NCBI RefSeq assembly: GCF_900143065.1
Contig: NZ_FRCX01000012.1
Coordinates: 1-64,000, forward strand
Length of the DNA stretch: 64,000 nt
Source of the DNA: Duganella sacchari
GTDB taxonomy: Bacteria; Pseudomonadota; Gammaproteobacteria; Burkholderiales; Burkholderiaceae_D
Direction of reading: 5' to 3'
The position numbers were made by a program, and so were the translations under genes. This document shows positions 35,245-45,727 of this stretch, one piece after another. Position 1 is the first letter of the stretch. Every line of letters begins with the position of its first letter. The notes under the pieces were generated by a model. The model saw only the letters and a program-made list of their open reading frames with translations, searched no databases and was not told the DNA's origin.

Positions 35245-37980
35245 ATGAAAATGCGTCATAAAACACAGCACTACACAATCAGAATGACCCCGATCGCCGC
35301 CGCCTGCGCCGCACTGGTGTTTGCCGCCGGCCCGGCCCACGCCCAGCAGGCTGGCGGTCCGCAAGCCAACAAGGCGGATGACGCCGCAGTCCAGGAGGTG
35401 GTGGTGACCGGTATCCGCCGCAGCATCGAAACCTCGATGGCGATCAAGCGCGATGCCGACGCCATCGTCGAAGCGGTGACGGCGGAAGACATCGGCAAGC
35501 TGCCCGACGTGTCGATTGCGGAATCGATCGCGCGCCTGGCCGGCCTGACCGCACAGCGCGTTGAAGGCCGCGCGCAAGTCATCTCGATCCGCGGCCTGGC
35601 GCCGGACTTTTCCACCACGCTGCTGAATGGCCGCGAGCAAGTCTCGACCAGCAATAACCGTGGCGCGGAATACGACCAGTACCCATCCGAACTGATTAAC
35701 GGCGTGACCGTGTACAAGACGCCGGATGCGTCGCTGGTGTCGGGCGGCCTGTCGGGCACGGTGGACCTGCAGACCGTGCGGCCACTGGATGTCCGCCAGC
35801 GCACTGTTGTGCTGAATGCGCGCGGCGAGCACAACTCCAACGGCAAGCTCAACTCCAATACCTCGGCCAACGGCAACCGCCTGAGCGCTTCGTATGTGGA
35901 CCAGTTCCTCAACAACACGCTGGGCGTGGCGATTGGCTATGCTCACCTGGATTCGCCAGGCCAGCAGCAGGAATACAAATCGTGGTGGTGGGGTACCAAC
36001 CGCAACCTGCCGGCCGACATGGCGAACGTGGTCACGCTGAATGGCGCCGAAGTGACGGCCTCGTCGCGCGAGCAGAAACGCGATGGCCTGATGGCGGTGG
36101 TTGAATACCGTCCAACCAAGGAATTCCGTACCACGCTGGACTTGTATTATTCCGAGTTCAAGCAAAACACCACGATGCGTGGCCTGATGTGGAATTCGAA
36201 CCAGGACAATCCGATCCGCTATCTCAATCCGCAAGTGGAAAACATCGGCGGCACGCGCCTGCTGGTGGGCGGCGCACTGACCAACCTGGAACCGATCGTG
36301 CGGAACGACTACAACCAGCGCAAGGACAAGCTGAGTGCGCTTGGCTGGAACAACACGTTCAAGAAAGATGGCTGGACCCTGGTGGGTGATCTGTCGTACT
36401 CGACCGCCAAGCGGCGCGAGGAAGTGCTGGAAACCTATGCCGGCCTCGGCCCTGCAGGCGCGGGCCGGACCGACAACAACTTCCAGTTCCACATCCCGAC
36501 CGCCAGCGGCTTGCCGACCTTCACCCCGAGCATCAATTTCGCCGATCCAAACATCATCAAGCTCAACGACGTTGGCGGCTGGGGCAAGGATGCGGACATG
36601 CACCACCCGGTGGTGGAAGACAAGCTGGGTTCGGCCAAGTTCTCGGCCAAGAAAGAGCTGGATGGCTTCCTGCGCTATGTCGAGGGCGGCATCAACTACA
36701 GCAAGCGCGAGAAAACCCACGCCGACACCAACAATTACTGGTTCCTGAAAAACGGCCGCGCGCCGGCCACCGTATCGTCGGACCTGCTGCAGCCGTCTAC
36801 CTCCTTGTCCTTCGCCGGCATTCCTGCAGTGATGAGCTATGACGTGCTGGGCGTGCTCAACAAGTACTACGACATGCAGCCGGCCCGTCCGAACGACCAG
36901 GCATTGCAGGACTGGGGCGTGACCGAGAAGATCACCACCGCCTACGGCAAGCTGGGCATCGACACCGACCTGGGGCCGATTCCCGTGCGTGGCGCGCTGG
37001 GCCTGCAAGCGGTCAACGTCGACCAGAAATCGCGCGGCGCCACCGTCAACGGCGGCACAGTGGGCAGCATCACCGGCGGCAAGAACTACACCGACTGGCT
37101 GCCGAGCCTGAACCTGAACTTCGACCTGGACAAATACCTGTCCACCACCAATCTGCGCCTGGGCGCGGCCAAGACGGTGGCGCGGCCGCAGATGTCGGAC
37201 ATGCGTGCCGGCGTTTCGGGCGGCGTCGACGCCACTACCCGCATGTGGAACGGCAGCGGCGGCAATCCGGACCTGGAACCATGGCGTGCCAACTCGTACG
37301 ATCTGTCGATGGAAAAATACATCGGCAAGCGCAGCTATATCGCGGGCGCGCTGTGGTACAAGAAGCTGCAAAGCTATATCTACAACCAGCAGACCGCGTT
37401 CAGCTTTGCCGGCTTCCCGAATCCATCGGCAGTGATACCGCTGCAGGACATTGGCACACTGAACCGTCCGGCCAACGGCACGGGCGGCATGGTCAAGGGT
37501 GTGGAGCTGTCGGGTGCGCTGGATGCGGGCCTGCTGTGGGCGCCGCTGGAAGGCTTTGGCGTGACGGGCAGCATGTCCGGCACGGAAAGCTCGATCCATC
37601 CGAATGGTCCGGGCACCAAGGAGAAGCTGCCGGGTCTGTCGGGCGTGGTATCCAACTTCACCGTGTACTACGAGAAGGATGGCTACTCGGCGCGTGCCAG
37701 CCGCCGCTACCGTTCGGCTTATCGCGGCGAGGTGACCGGCCTGTTCGCCCAGCGTGCCTTCAGCGAGATTCTGGCCGAACGCCAGATCGACCTGCAACTG
37801 GGCTATGCGATCGAGGAAGGCACCTACAAAGGCCTGTCCTTCCTGTTCCAGGTGAATAACCTGAACAACTCGCCTTACCAGACGCGCCAGGGCGATCCGT
37901 TCTCGGGCGGCTCGTATGCGCCTGAGCGTTACACCACTTACGGCCGTCAGTTCCTGCTGGGATTGAACTACAAACTGTAA
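35245..37980 (+). CDS. TonB-dependent receptor, carbohydrate type (TonB-Xanth-Caul family)
   Basis: A 911-aa outer-membrane receptor. The signal peptide ends near AHAQ (about 34). The TonB box EVVVTGIRRS and the following SMAIKRDADAIVEAVTAEDI are the hallmark of the TIGR01782-type receptors that import oligosaccharides in Xanthomonas and Caulobacter. The plug includes IGKLPDVSIAESIARLAG. The barrel ends LLGLNYKL. It is not closely related to the two coiled-coil receptors. Its neighbour GH30 and the shared operator suggest import of that enzyme's beta-glucan or glycoside products. Confidence 0.93.
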   Translation: MKMRHKTQHYTIRMTPIAAACAALVFAAGPAHAQQAGGPQANKADDAAVQEVVVTGIRRSIETSMAIKRDADAIVEAVTAEDIGKLPDVSIAESIARLAGLTAQRVEGRAQVISIRGLAPDFSTTLLNGREQVSTSNNRGAEYDQYPSELINGVTVYKTPDASLVSGGLSGTVDLQTVRPLDVRQRTVVLNARGEHNSNGKLNSNTSANGNRLSASYVDQFLNNTLGVAIGYAHLDSPGQQQEYKSWWWGTNRNLPADMANVVTLNGAEVTASSREQKRDGLMAVVEYRPTKEFRTTLDLYYSEFKQNTTMRGLMWNSNQDNPIRYLNPQVENIGGTRLLVGGALTNLEPIVRNDYNQRKDKLSALGWNNTFKKDGWTLVGDLSYSTAKRREEVLETYAGLGPAGAGRTDNNFQFHIPTASGLPTFTPSINFADPNIIKLNDVGGWGKDADMHHPVVEDKLGSAKFSAKKELDGFLRYVEGGINYSKREKTHADTNNYWFLKNGRAPATVSSDLLQPSTSLSFAGIPAVMSYDVLGVLNKYYDMQPARPNDQALQDWGVTEKITTAYGKLGIDTDLGPIPVRGALGLQAVNVDQKSRGATVNGGTVGSITGGKNYTDWLPSLNLNFDLDKYLSTTNLRLGAAKTVARPQMSDMRAGVSGGVDATTRMWNGSGGNPDLEPWRANSYDLSMEKYIGKRSYIAGALWYKKLQSYIYNQQTAFSFAGFPNPSAVIPLQDIGTLNRPANGTGGMVKGVELSGALDAGLLWAPLEGFGVTGSMSGTESSIHPNGPGTKEKLPGLSGVVSNFTVYYEKDGYSARASRRYRSAYRGEVTGLFAQRAFSEILAERQIDLQLGYAIEEGTYKGLSFLFQVNNLNNSPYQTRQGDPFSGGSYAPERYTTYGRQFLLGLNYKL

Positions 37981-37993
37981 GTACGCTAGCGAA

Positions 37994-38020
37994 CATAGGC
38001 GGCACAGCGGGTCGCCTATG
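37994..38020 (+). terminator. Hairpin after the carbohydrate receptor
   Basis: Eight-base arms CATAGGCG/CGCCTATG with an 11-nt loop begin 13 bp after the receptor stop. No T-run follows, so termination may be incomplete. Confidence 0.45.
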
Positions 38021-38078
38021 GCCGGCGAGGAGTGATAGAATCGTCAGTCCTATCCTCCCGAAAAAGTGACTCTGCACG

Positions 38079-40241
38079 ATGCAAGCGATCGACCCCGTAA
38101 CGCTGGACAATTGTGCGGATGAACCGATACACATCCCGGGCAGTATCCAGCCGCATGGCGCCTTACTGGCATTCGATATGGCTGGCCTGCTGCTGGCCTG
38201 GAGCGACAACGCCGCCCAGCTGCTGGGCTTGACGCTGGCGCTGGGCACGCCGCTGGCGCAACTGCCGCTGCGGGCCGAAGTGCAGGCGGCCGCCACCGAT
38301 TGCGTGGACAGCATGGAGGATGGCGAAGCGCCGGCCATTGCGCTGGAAGTGGCCATCGGACCGCTGCGTTTCGACTGCATCGTCCACGCCTACCAGGGCC
38401 GTCTTATCGTCGAGTTCGAGTTGCGCGATGTGCCCAGCGATGCGGTGGCTGCCTTTGCGCTGAAGGCGCATGCCGCCATTGACCGTCTCAAGCGGCAGAA
38501 ATCGATTGACGCGCTGCTGCAGCTGGCAACCGAGCAGGTGCGCGCCATCACCGGCTTCGACCGCGTGATGGCCTACCGTTTTCACCAGGACGACAGCGGC
38601 GATGTGACGGCCGAGGCGCGCCGCGAGGACCTGGAACCCTACCTGGGCCGGCGCTATCCGGCCAGCGACATTCCGGCGCAGGCGCGCCGGCTGTACATCA
38701 TCAACACGCTGCGCCTGATTGCCGACACCGGCTACACGCCATCGCCGCTGCGCGGCCGCGCTGGCGATGCGCCGCTGGACCTGAGCCATAGCGTGCTGCG
38801 CAGCGTGTCGCCGATCCACATCGAGTATTTGCAGAACATGGGCGTCGGTGCGTCGATGAGCGTATCGATCGTGGTGGCGGGCCGCCTGTGGGGCTTGCTG
38901 GCCTGCCATCACATGCTGCCCTTGCAGGTGCCGTATTCGATCCGCATGGCGGCCGATGTGATGGCGCAGGTGCTTGCTTCGCTGGTGCAGTCGATCGAAG
39001 CGCGCGAGCGCGCCAGGCTGGTCGAAGCCTCGGCCGAAGTGCGTACCCGCGTGATGGAGACCCTGCTGCACCACGACGAACCGGCCCGCGCGCTGCTGCA
39101 GCATGCGCCAGCGCTGTGCCAGTCGCTGCAGGCGGAGGCGCTGGTGGTGACGCAGTACGGCAAGGTGATGGTGCATGGCGAGGTCGATGCCGAACTGGCC
39201 GCGCGCATGGTGGCGTCGCTGCCGGAAGGCGGCGCCGACCTGGTCGAGCGCAGCGCCATCGGTGACTGGCCATTGGAGATGCAGGCGGCGCTGGCGCCGT
39301 GGGCCGGCCTGCTGGCGCTGCGGTTTGACCCGGCCACCGGCGGCTGGCTGCTGGCCTTGCGGCGCGAACAGATCCACACCATCCGCTGGGCCGGAAGGCC
39401 GGAAAAAGTGGTGCGTACCGGCCCGCTCGGACCGCGCCTGACGCCACGCGGCTCGTTCGATGAATGGCGTGAGATGGTGCGCGGCCGCGCCGTGTCCTGG
39501 GACGCGGCCGAGAAACTGGCGGCCAGCCAGCTGCTGGGCGAGATGCACCGCGCCAGCATGGCCAAGCATGTGGAAACCGACCGCGCCCGCGCGCAGCTGC
39601 TGGCCATGCTGGGCCACGACGTGCGCGGCCCGCTGCATTCGATCAATATGGCGGCCACGGTGCTGCAGCATGGCGGCGCCGCCAGCACCATGAGCACGCG
39701 CATCCAGGCGTCCAGCACGCGCATGGAGCGCCTGATCAGCCAGGTGCTGGACATGAGCCGCATCAACGGCGGCCTGGGTCTCGGCCTGGAGCGCAGCGAG
39801 GTCGACCTGGTGCTGCTGCTGCAGGATCTGCTCGATGAGGTACGCACGGCCCACGCCGATTTGCGTATCGATGCCAGCATGCCGGCCACGCTGAGCGCGC
39901 TGGTGGATGGCGACCGCATGATGCAGGTCGTAAGCAACCTGGTCAGCAATGCGCGCCACCATGGCATGCATGGCGAGCCCATCGAAGTGATACTGGCCGA
40001 GCAGGATGGCCAGGTCGTGCTGGAGGTGCGCAATGTGGCGCCGCCGATTCCTGCCGAGCTGCTGCCGATGTTGTACAGCCCGCTCAAGCACGCCTCGGTC
40101 GGCAATGTCCGCAACCGTGGCGGCCTGGGCCTGGGCTTGCACATCGCCCAGGAAATCGTGCAGCAGCACGGCGGCCAGATCGCCTACCGGTATGACAAAC
40201 TGCAGGTAGTGTTTGCCGTCACGCTGCCGCGCGCCGGGTAA
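38079..40241 (+). CDS. bphP: Bacteriophytochrome histidine kinase
   Basis: A 720-aa red/far-red photoreceptor kinase. The PAS domain carries Cys12 in LDNCADEPIHIPGSIQPHG, the biliverdin attachment site. The GAF domain (about 140-305) has PASDIP (194-199) and the chromophore-pocket ACHHM (275-279). The PHY domain (about 320-500) has the tongue motif PRGSF (456-460). A HisKA domain with H-box His513 (LGHDVRGPL) and an HATPase domain (GGLGLGLHIA) follow. No haem oxygenase or response regulator gene is adjacent, so biliverdin and the output partner come from elsewhere. Its stop is 2 bp from the convergent DUF535 gene. Confidence 0.95.
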   Translation: MQAIDPVTLDNCADEPIHIPGSIQPHGALLAFDMAGLLLAWSDNAAQLLGLTLALGTPLAQLPLRAEVQAAATDCVDSMEDGEAPAIALEVAIGPLRFDCIVHAYQGRLIVEFELRDVPSDAVAAFALKAHAAIDRLKRQKSIDALLQLATEQVRAITGFDRVMAYRFHQDDSGDVTAEARREDLEPYLGRRYPASDIPAQARRLYIINTLRLIADTGYTPSPLRGRAGDAPLDLSHSVLRSVSPIHIEYLQNMGVGASMSVSIVVAGRLWGLLACHHMLPLQVPYSIRMAADVMAQVLASLVQSIEARERARLVEASAEVRTRVMETLLHHDEPARALLQHAPALCQSLQAEALVVTQYGKVMVHGEVDAELAARMVASLPEGGADLVERSAIGDWPLEMQAALAPWAGLLALRFDPATGGWLLALRREQIHTIRWAGRPEKVVRTGPLGPRLTPRGSFDEWREMVRGRAVSWDAAEKLAASQLLGEMHRASMAKHVETDRARAQLLAMLGHDVRGPLHSINMAATVLQHGGAASTMSTRIQASSTRMERLISQVLDMSRINGGLGLGLERSEVDLVLLLQDLLDEVRTAHADLRIDASMPATLSALVDGDRMMQVVSNLVSNARHHGMHGEPIEVILAEQDGQVVLEVRNVAPPIPAELLPMLYSPLKHASVGNVRNRGGLGLGLHIAQEIVQQHGGQIAYRYDKLQVVFAVTLPRAG

Positions 40242-40243
40242 AG

Positions 40244-41203
40244 TCAGTGTGAGGTGGCCACCAGAAAGTCTCGGATGAGGTTGCTGGTCACGCTTTCCAT
40301 CACTGTTTTGCGGAAGTGGCGCTTGGAAAGGGCGCGCGAGCGGTGCTTTTGCTGGATCTTTTCAATCGGCTTTTCCGGTAACTGCGCCGGGGCGCAGAAC
40401 ACACCGCTGGTGGCCGGCTCGGCGCCGACCTGTTGCCAGAACGCGTCGTAGTCAAAAAACGTATCATGTTTGTCGCCCTGGCGACGGCGTTCCAGCTGTT
40501 CCGCATTCGAGACACCGGCGATGATGTCGGCGCCCAGCGTGGTGGCCAGCGCTTCTACGGCACATAGCAAGATGCGTGGTGGCGCGATATCTTTGAGTGC
40601 CTTGGTGGCGGTGCGCATTTCCTCGACGCGGTCGCGCACTCCCTGCACCCGGCCAACAAACATCACGCCCGTCTGGCTATTGATGCCCCAACTGCGCGTC
40701 GCCACATGATGCGGCACCAGCGTCATGCTGAGGACATACAGCGGCACCTGGTCCATCTCAAAAATCACCGACAGGTCGCCTTCGTGATCGAAGACCGCCT
40801 TGCCATTGCCCAAGTGGCGGGGAAATGCCAGGCGGATCTTGAACTGATGGTCGTTGATGGCATGTTCCCAGATCGCCGGGCGATCATCGAAGATGCGTGC
40901 AAAGAAACAAGGCAGGACTTTGTCGCCCAGGCTGCGGTAATGGTGGATCATGGTCTGTAATGAGTCGGCCACCGACAGCGAACCCATTAAATAATTGCTA
41001 CGAAGATACTTGTAGCGCATGGCAGGATGGCGCGCAATCAGTTCCGCAACAGACGGCGTGGCCAGCACGGACAGCAGGCGCAAATGACTGCGGGCCTGTA
41101 GTAGCAGGGGTAGCGTGCGCTTGAACACCAGGTGGTGCGCACGGTCCAGCAACTGCGTGACAGCACGCAGCGGCCCTAAAGGTTGTGTGTTTTGCATCTC
41201 CAT
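40244..41203 (-). CDS. DUF535 (VirK/YbjX) family protein
   Basis: A cytoplasmic protein of about 319 aa with no signal peptide or membrane helix. The central region has YKYLRSNYL, FHARIF-like FFARIF, GDLSVIFEMDQVPLYVLSMT and FVGRVQG, the pattern of VirK/YbjX-type DUF535 proteins. Relatives are linked to virulence or antimicrobial peptide resistance in enterobacteria, but the molecular function is unknown. The start is uncertain: GGAGG lies 4 nt before the ATG at 41203 and 10 nt before that at 41197. Family assignment is from recall of the conserved motifs. Confidence 0.75.
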   Translation of the reverse strand: MEMQNTQPLGPLRAVTQLLDRAHHLVFKRTLPLLLQARSHLRLLSVLATPSVAELIARHPAMRYKYLRSNYLMGSLSVADSLQTMIHHYRSLGDKVLPCFFARIFDDRPAIWEHAINDHQFKIRLAFPRHLGNGKAVFDHEGDLSVIFEMDQVPLYVLSMTLVPHHVATRSWGINSQTGVMFVGRVQGVRDRVEEMRTATKALKDIAPPRILLCAVEALATTLGADIIAGVSNAEQLERRRQGDKHDTFFDYDAFWQQVGAEPATSGVFCAPAQLPEKPIEKIQQKHRSRALSKRHFRKTVMESVTSNLIRDFLVATSH

Positions 41204-41412
41204 GTTGCCTCCGCAAATTCTTTGTAACGCAATGTATCGCAATGAATCCACATTAACATGTCGTCTTGGTAACTTACATTACAAATTGGAAAGCAAAAGG
41301 AAAGGTAGACGGGTGGCAAAACAATGCGGACCACGCACGATTGATTTTGTGGACAGGCAAAGCTTGTACATAGGATAAACTTCTTGCTTCTCAAGCTACC
41401 CTGGCCCAGACC

Positions 41413-44400
41413 ATGCCAAATTCCACCATGCTCGATGACCGCGGCTTCCGGCGGATTCTTGTTCGTAACGTAACGTTGCCGTTGGCTGCCGGCGTGGTGA
41501 GTGCCGGCGTGTTTGTTGTTTTGCTGGCCTACCTGATCACCACCATGAACTGGGTCGAGCACAGCGAGCGGGTGATTGGCAACGCCAACCAGATTGGCAA
41601 GGAGATGGTGGACATGGAAACCGGCCTGCGCGGCTATCTGCTGGCCGGCGACGAAGCCTTCCTGCAGCCGTATGTGGCGGCCAAGCCCAAGGTGGCGGCC
41701 AACCTTGCCGGCCTGATGAAGCTGGTGGAAGACAATCCGACCCAGGTCGACCGCCTGCGCACCATTCAATACCAGCAGCAGCAATGGGACCAGTATGCGC
41801 AGGAAATGATACGGTTGCGCGCCGCCAACGGCGAAGTGACTGGGGCGGTCAAGACCGGCCGCGGTAAAAACCAGTTTGATGAAATCCGCCGCCAGCTGGA
41901 TTCCTTCGTGAATACCGAACTGCGCATGCGCCTGGACCGCAATGACGAGGCGCGCAGCGTCACCACCTGGGTGGCCGTGGTGTATCTGCTGCTGACGCTG
42001 GGCGTGGGCGGCATCCTGGCCTGGTTCGGCCGCCGCGAACTGACCGGTCTGTCGGGTGTCTACACCAAGGCCTTGAACGAACATGCCGAGCATGCCAAGC
42101 TGTTGCAGCAGCAAGCCTGGCTGCGCACCGGCCAGAGCGAGCTGGCCCAGCAGGGCATCGGCCAGCTGGCGCTGCCGCAGCTGTCCTCGACCTTGCTGCA
42201 ATTCCTGGCCCGCTACATGGGCGTGGTGGTGGGCGCGCTGTATCTGCGCGCGCCGGATGGCAGCTTCCGCCGCGTGGCGTCGTATGGCTTTAGCGCAGAA
42301 TGGGAACTGCAGGATCAGCAGCTGAAGCCGACCGAGAGCCTGGTGGCGCAGGCTGCGCTGGAGCGCCGCATCATCCGCCTGGAGCCCTTGCCTGCCAATT
42401 ACATCCAGGTCAGTTCCGGTCTGGGCGTTGGCGCGCCCGCCAGCGTGCTGCTGGCGCCGGTGGACAGCGACGGCGAGATCAATGGCGTGGTCGAGCTGGG
42501 CCTGCTGCGCCAGATCAGCGAGCGCGATGTCGATTTGCTGGCCATGGTCAAGAGCAATATCGGCGCCGCCATCGCGGCCAGCCTGTCGCGCCAGCGCTTG
42601 CAGGAAGTACTCGCAGAGACCCAGCAGCTGAATGAGGAATTGCAGGTGCAGCAGGAAGAACTGCGCACCGCCAACGAAGAGCTGGAAGAACAGTCGCGCG
42701 TGCTGGAAGAATCGCAGGCCAGCCTGGAAAACCAGAAGGCCGAACTGGAGCAGACCAACGAGCAGCTGGCCGAGCAAGGCAACGCGCTGGACCAGAAAAA
42801 CGCCGAGCTGGAAAAAGCCCAGCTGGACCTGGAGGAGCGCGCACGCGACCTCGAGCGCGCCAGCCAGTACAAATCGCAATTTCTGGCGAATATGTCGCAC
42901 GAACTGCGCACGCCGCTCAACAGTTCGCTGATCCTGGCCAAGCTGCTGTCGGAAAACGCCCAAGGCAACCTCAACGACGAGCAGGTGCGCTTTGCCAATA
43001 CGATTTACTCGGCTGGCAACGACCTGCTCAACCTCATCAACGACATCCTCGACATCTCCAAGGTAGAAGCGGGCAAGCTGGACCTGGTGCCGGAGCAGTT
43101 GTCGGCGCGCCATGTGGTGGAAGGCATGGCCATGGTGTTCGAGCCGCTGGCGCAGCAGAAAAAACTGGCCTTCCAGCTGGTGGTGGCCGACAGCGTCACG
43201 CCGCACATGGTGACCGACCGCCAGCGTCTGGAGCAGATCCTCAAGAATCTGCTGTCGAACGCGCTCAAGTTCACCAGCGCCGGGCAGATCACGCTGTCGG
43301 TGCAGGCGCACGGCGATAGCGTGGCGTTTTCGGTGCAGGATACCGGTATCGGCATCCGCGCCGAAGACCAGCAAGGCATCTTCAACGCTTTCCAGCAGGC
43401 CGATGGCACGACCAGCCGCAAATACGGCGGCACCGGCCTGGGCCTGTCGATCTCGCGCGATCTGGCGCAGCTGCTGGGCGGCGGCATCTCGCTGGTCAGC
43501 GAGCCGGGCAAAGGCAGCTGCTTCACGCTGACCTTGCCTATCCACTGGAGCACGCCGCAAGCCGGCCCACGCGTGGGCGGCGCCAATGCCCCGGCCATGA
43601 TTGAAACCACCAGCGCGCCGCTGCCGGCAATGCCGGCGCCCACTCCGGCGCCTGCGGTCCACGTGCCGCGCGCGTTTGATGACGACCGTGCGCTGCTGGA
43701 CGAGGAAAGCGCACCCCGTGGCCGCCTGGTGCTGGTGGTGGAGGATGACGCGACGTTCGCGCGCATCCTGTACGAGCTGGCGCACGAGAAGCAGTACCAT
43801 TGCCTGGTCGCCTTCGAGGCGGAAGAGGGACTGGCGCTGGCCCGCCAGTACAAGCCGGATGCGGTGCTGCTGGACATCCGCCTGCCGGACCGCTCCGGCC
43901 TGTCGGTGCTGCAGCTACTCAAGGACGATGCCCAGACCCGTCACATCCCGGTGCATGTGGTGTCCGGCGCCGACAACGGCGAAGCGGCGCTGCACCTGGG
44001 CGCCATTGGCTACGCCTTGAAGCCGACCACGCGCGAACAGCTCATGGAAGTGTTCCGCCGCATCGAAACCAAGCTGACGCAGAAAATCAAGCGCGTGCTG
44101 CTGGTGGAAGACGACGACCGCCAGCGCGACAGCGTGGTGCAGCTGATTTCCGATGATGACGTGGAGATCTTCGCGGTCGGCAGCGGCCAGGAAGCGCTGG
44201 CGTTGCTGCGTGACACCGTCTACGACTGCATGATTATCGACCTCAAGCTGCCGGACATGCAGGGCAACGAGCTGCTGCAACGCATGGCCGGCGAATCGCT
44301 GGCGGCGTTCCCGCCGGTGATCGTCTACACCGGCCGCAACCTGTCGCGCGAGGAAGAGGCGGACCTGCACAAATACTCGCGTTCCATCATCATCAAGGGC

Positions 44401-44904
44401 GCACGTTCGCCGGAGCGTCTGCTGGATGAAGTCACGCTGTTCCTGCACAAGGTGGAAGCCGACCTGTCCAGCGAACGCCAGCGCATGCTGAAGACGGTGC
44501 GCGCGCGCGACCGCGTGTTTGAAGGCCGCCGCATCCTGCTGGTGGATGACGACGTGCGCAACATCTTTGCGCTGACCAGCGCGCTGGAGCAAAAAGGCGC
44601 GCTGGTGGAAGTGGGCCGCAACGGCCACGAAGCGCTGGACAAGCTGGACACCATCCCGGACATCGACCTGGTGCTGATGGACGTGATGATGCCGGGGATG
44701 GACGGCCTGGAAGCCACGCGCCGCATCCGCGCCGACGCCCGCTTTGCCCGCCTGCCGGTGATTGCGATTACCGCCAAGGCCATGAAGGACGACCAGGAAC
44801 AATGCCTGGCGGCGGGCGCCAGCGACTACCTGGCCAAGCCGATCGACCTGTCGCGTTTGTACTCGCTGCTGCGCGTCTGGATGCCGAACGCTGAACGGAG
44901 CTGA
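41413..44904 (+). CDS. Hybrid sensor histidine kinase with CHASE3, GAF and three receivers
   Basis: An 1163-aa membrane kinase. Two transmembrane helices (about 20-44 and 184-206) flank a CHASE3 sensor (MVDMETGLRGYLLAG). A GAF domain (about 250-393) and a long Glu/Gln-rich coiled coil (395-487) follow. The H-box has His496 (NMSHELRTPL); the ATPase domain ends near 715. Three receiver domains follow (about 770-885, 890-1010 and 1038-1155), with phospho-acceptor aspartates in VLLDIRLPD, MIIDLKLPD and VLMDVMMPG. It is the first gene of an operon with CheR- and CheB-type enzymes and a second kinase. Confidence 0.93.
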   Translation: MPNSTMLDDRGFRRILVRNVTLPLAAGVVSAGVFVVLLAYLITTMNWVEHSERVIGNANQIGKEMVDMETGLRGYLLAGDEAFLQPYVAAKPKVAANLAGLMKLVEDNPTQVDRLRTIQYQQQQWDQYAQEMIRLRAANGEVTGAVKTGRGKNQFDEIRRQLDSFVNTELRMRLDRNDEARSVTTWVAVVYLLLTLGVGGILAWFGRRELTGLSGVYTKALNEHAEHAKLLQQQAWLRTGQSELAQQGIGQLALPQLSSTLLQFLARYMGVVVGALYLRAPDGSFRRVASYGFSAEWELQDQQLKPTESLVAQAALERRIIRLEPLPANYIQVSSGLGVGAPASVLLAPVDSDGEINGVVELGLLRQISERDVDLLAMVKSNIGAAIAASLSRQRLQEVLAETQQLNEELQVQQEELRTANEELEEQSRVLEESQASLENQKAELEQTNEQLAEQGNALDQKNAELEKAQLDLEERARDLERASQYKSQFLANMSHELRTPLNSSLILAKLLSENAQGNLNDEQVRFANTIYSAGNDLLNLINDILDISKVEAGKLDLVPEQLSARHVVEGMAMVFEPLAQQKKLAFQLVVADSVTPHMVTDRQRLEQILKNLLSNALKFTSAGQITLSVQAHGDSVAFSVQDTGIGIRAEDQQGIFNAFQQADGTTSRKYGGTGLGLSISRDLAQLLGGGISLVSEPGKGSCFTLTLPIHWSTPQAGPRVGGANAPAMIETTSAPLPAMPAPTPAPAVHVPRAFDDDRALLDEESAPRGRLVLVVEDDATFARILYELAHEKQYHCLVAFEAEEGLALARQYKPDAVLLDIRLPDRSGLSVLQLLKDDAQTRHIPVHVVSGADNGEAALHLGAIGYALKPTTREQLMEVFRRIETKLTQKIKRVLLVEDDDRQRDSVVQLISDDDVEIFAVGSGQEALALLRDTVYDCMIIDLKLPDMQGNELLQRMAGESLAAFPPVIVYTGRNLSREEEADLHKYSRSIIIKGARSPERLLDEVTLFLHKVEADLSSERQRMLKTVRARDRVFEGRRILLVDDDVRNIFALTSALEQKGALVEVGRNGHEALDKLDTIPDIDLVLMDVMMPGMDGLEATRRIRADARFARLPVIAITAKAMKDDQEQCLAAGASDYLAKPIDLSRLYSLLRVWMPNAERS

Positions 44905-44906
44905 CC

Positions 44907-45725
44907 ATGCAGCACAGCGACACCGATATCGAGCTGAAAATGTTGATGGAGGCCATCTACATGAAGTACAGCTACGATTTCCGCGACTACACGGGCGCCT
45001 CGCAAAAGCGCCGCGTGCTGCACGCGCTGCGCGAAATGGAGTGCAGCAGCATCTCGGCGCTGCAGGCGCGCATCATCCACGAGCCCGCCGCGTTCAGCCA
45101 GTTGTTGCAGTACCTGACCATCCCCGTCACCTCGATGTTCCGCGACCCCAGCTATTTTGCCGGCTTGCGCGAGCATGTGATGCCGGTGCTGCGCACCTAT
45201 CCGTCGCTGAAGATCTGGATTGCCGGCTGCAGCACGGGCGAGGAAGTGTATTCGATGGCGATTCTGCTCAAGGAAGAGGGGCTGCTGGAGCGCAGCATGA
45301 TCTACGCCACCGACATCAATCCACAGTCGCTCGACAAGGCCCGCAAGGGCGTGTTCCCGCTCGACGCCATGCGCGAGTACACAGAGAACTACCAGGCCGC
45401 TGGCGGCAAACGCAGCTTTTCCGAATACTACACGGCGGCGTATAACGCGGCGCTGTTCGACAAGTCGCTGTGCGAGAACGTCACTTTCGCCGACCACAGC
45501 CTGGCTACCGACGCGGTGTTTGCGGAGACCCATCTCATCAGCTGCCGCAACGTCATGATTTACTTTAAGAAGAAGCTGCAGGAGCGCGCCTTCGGCCTGT
45601 TCCACGAGTCGTTGTGTCATCGCGGCTTTCTGGGCCTGGGCAGCAAGGAAAGCATCGATTTTTCCGCGTATGCACCGTGTTTCGAGCCGGTGCTCAAGCG
45701 TGAACGCCTGTTCCGCAAACGCTGA
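44907..45725 (+). CDS. CheR-type protein-glutamate methyltransferase
   Basis: A 272-aa S-adenosylmethionine-dependent methyltransferase. The N-terminal helical domain covers about 1-70. The catalytic domain has TSMFRDPSYF, the SAM-binding IAGCSTGEEVYSMA, YATDINPQSLDKAR and ISCRNVMIYF. It follows the hybrid kinase by 2 bp and precedes the CheB-type gene by 2 bp. Classical chemotaxis genes (cheA, cheW) are absent, so it may modify the neighbouring kinase or a receptor encoded elsewhere. Confidence 0.92.
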   Translation: MQHSDTDIELKMLMEAIYMKYSYDFRDYTGASQKRRVLHALREMECSSISALQARIIHEPAAFSQLLQYLTIPVTSMFRDPSYFAGLREHVMPVLRTYPSLKIWIAGCSTGEEVYSMAILLKEEGLLERSMIYATDINPQSLDKARKGVFPLDAMREYTENYQAAGGKRSFSEYYTAAYNAALFDKSLCENVTFADHSLATDAVFAETHLISCRNVMIYFKKKLQERAFGLFHESLCHRGFLGLGSKESIDFSAYAPCFEPVLKRERLFRKR

Positions 45726-45727
45726 CC

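Noticed and set aside
35083..37797. Very long reverse-strand open frame (about 904 codons) opposite the TonB receptor
   Set aside because: It is antisense to a receptor with clear homology, has His/Gln/Arg-rich shadow composition, no ribosome-binding site and no recognisable domain. High GC makes such frames common.
41176..43800. Reverse-strand open frame of about 874 codons opposite the hybrid kinase
   Set aside because: Same shadow composition; it also runs into the start of the DUF535 gene. The forward strand carries an unambiguous kinase.
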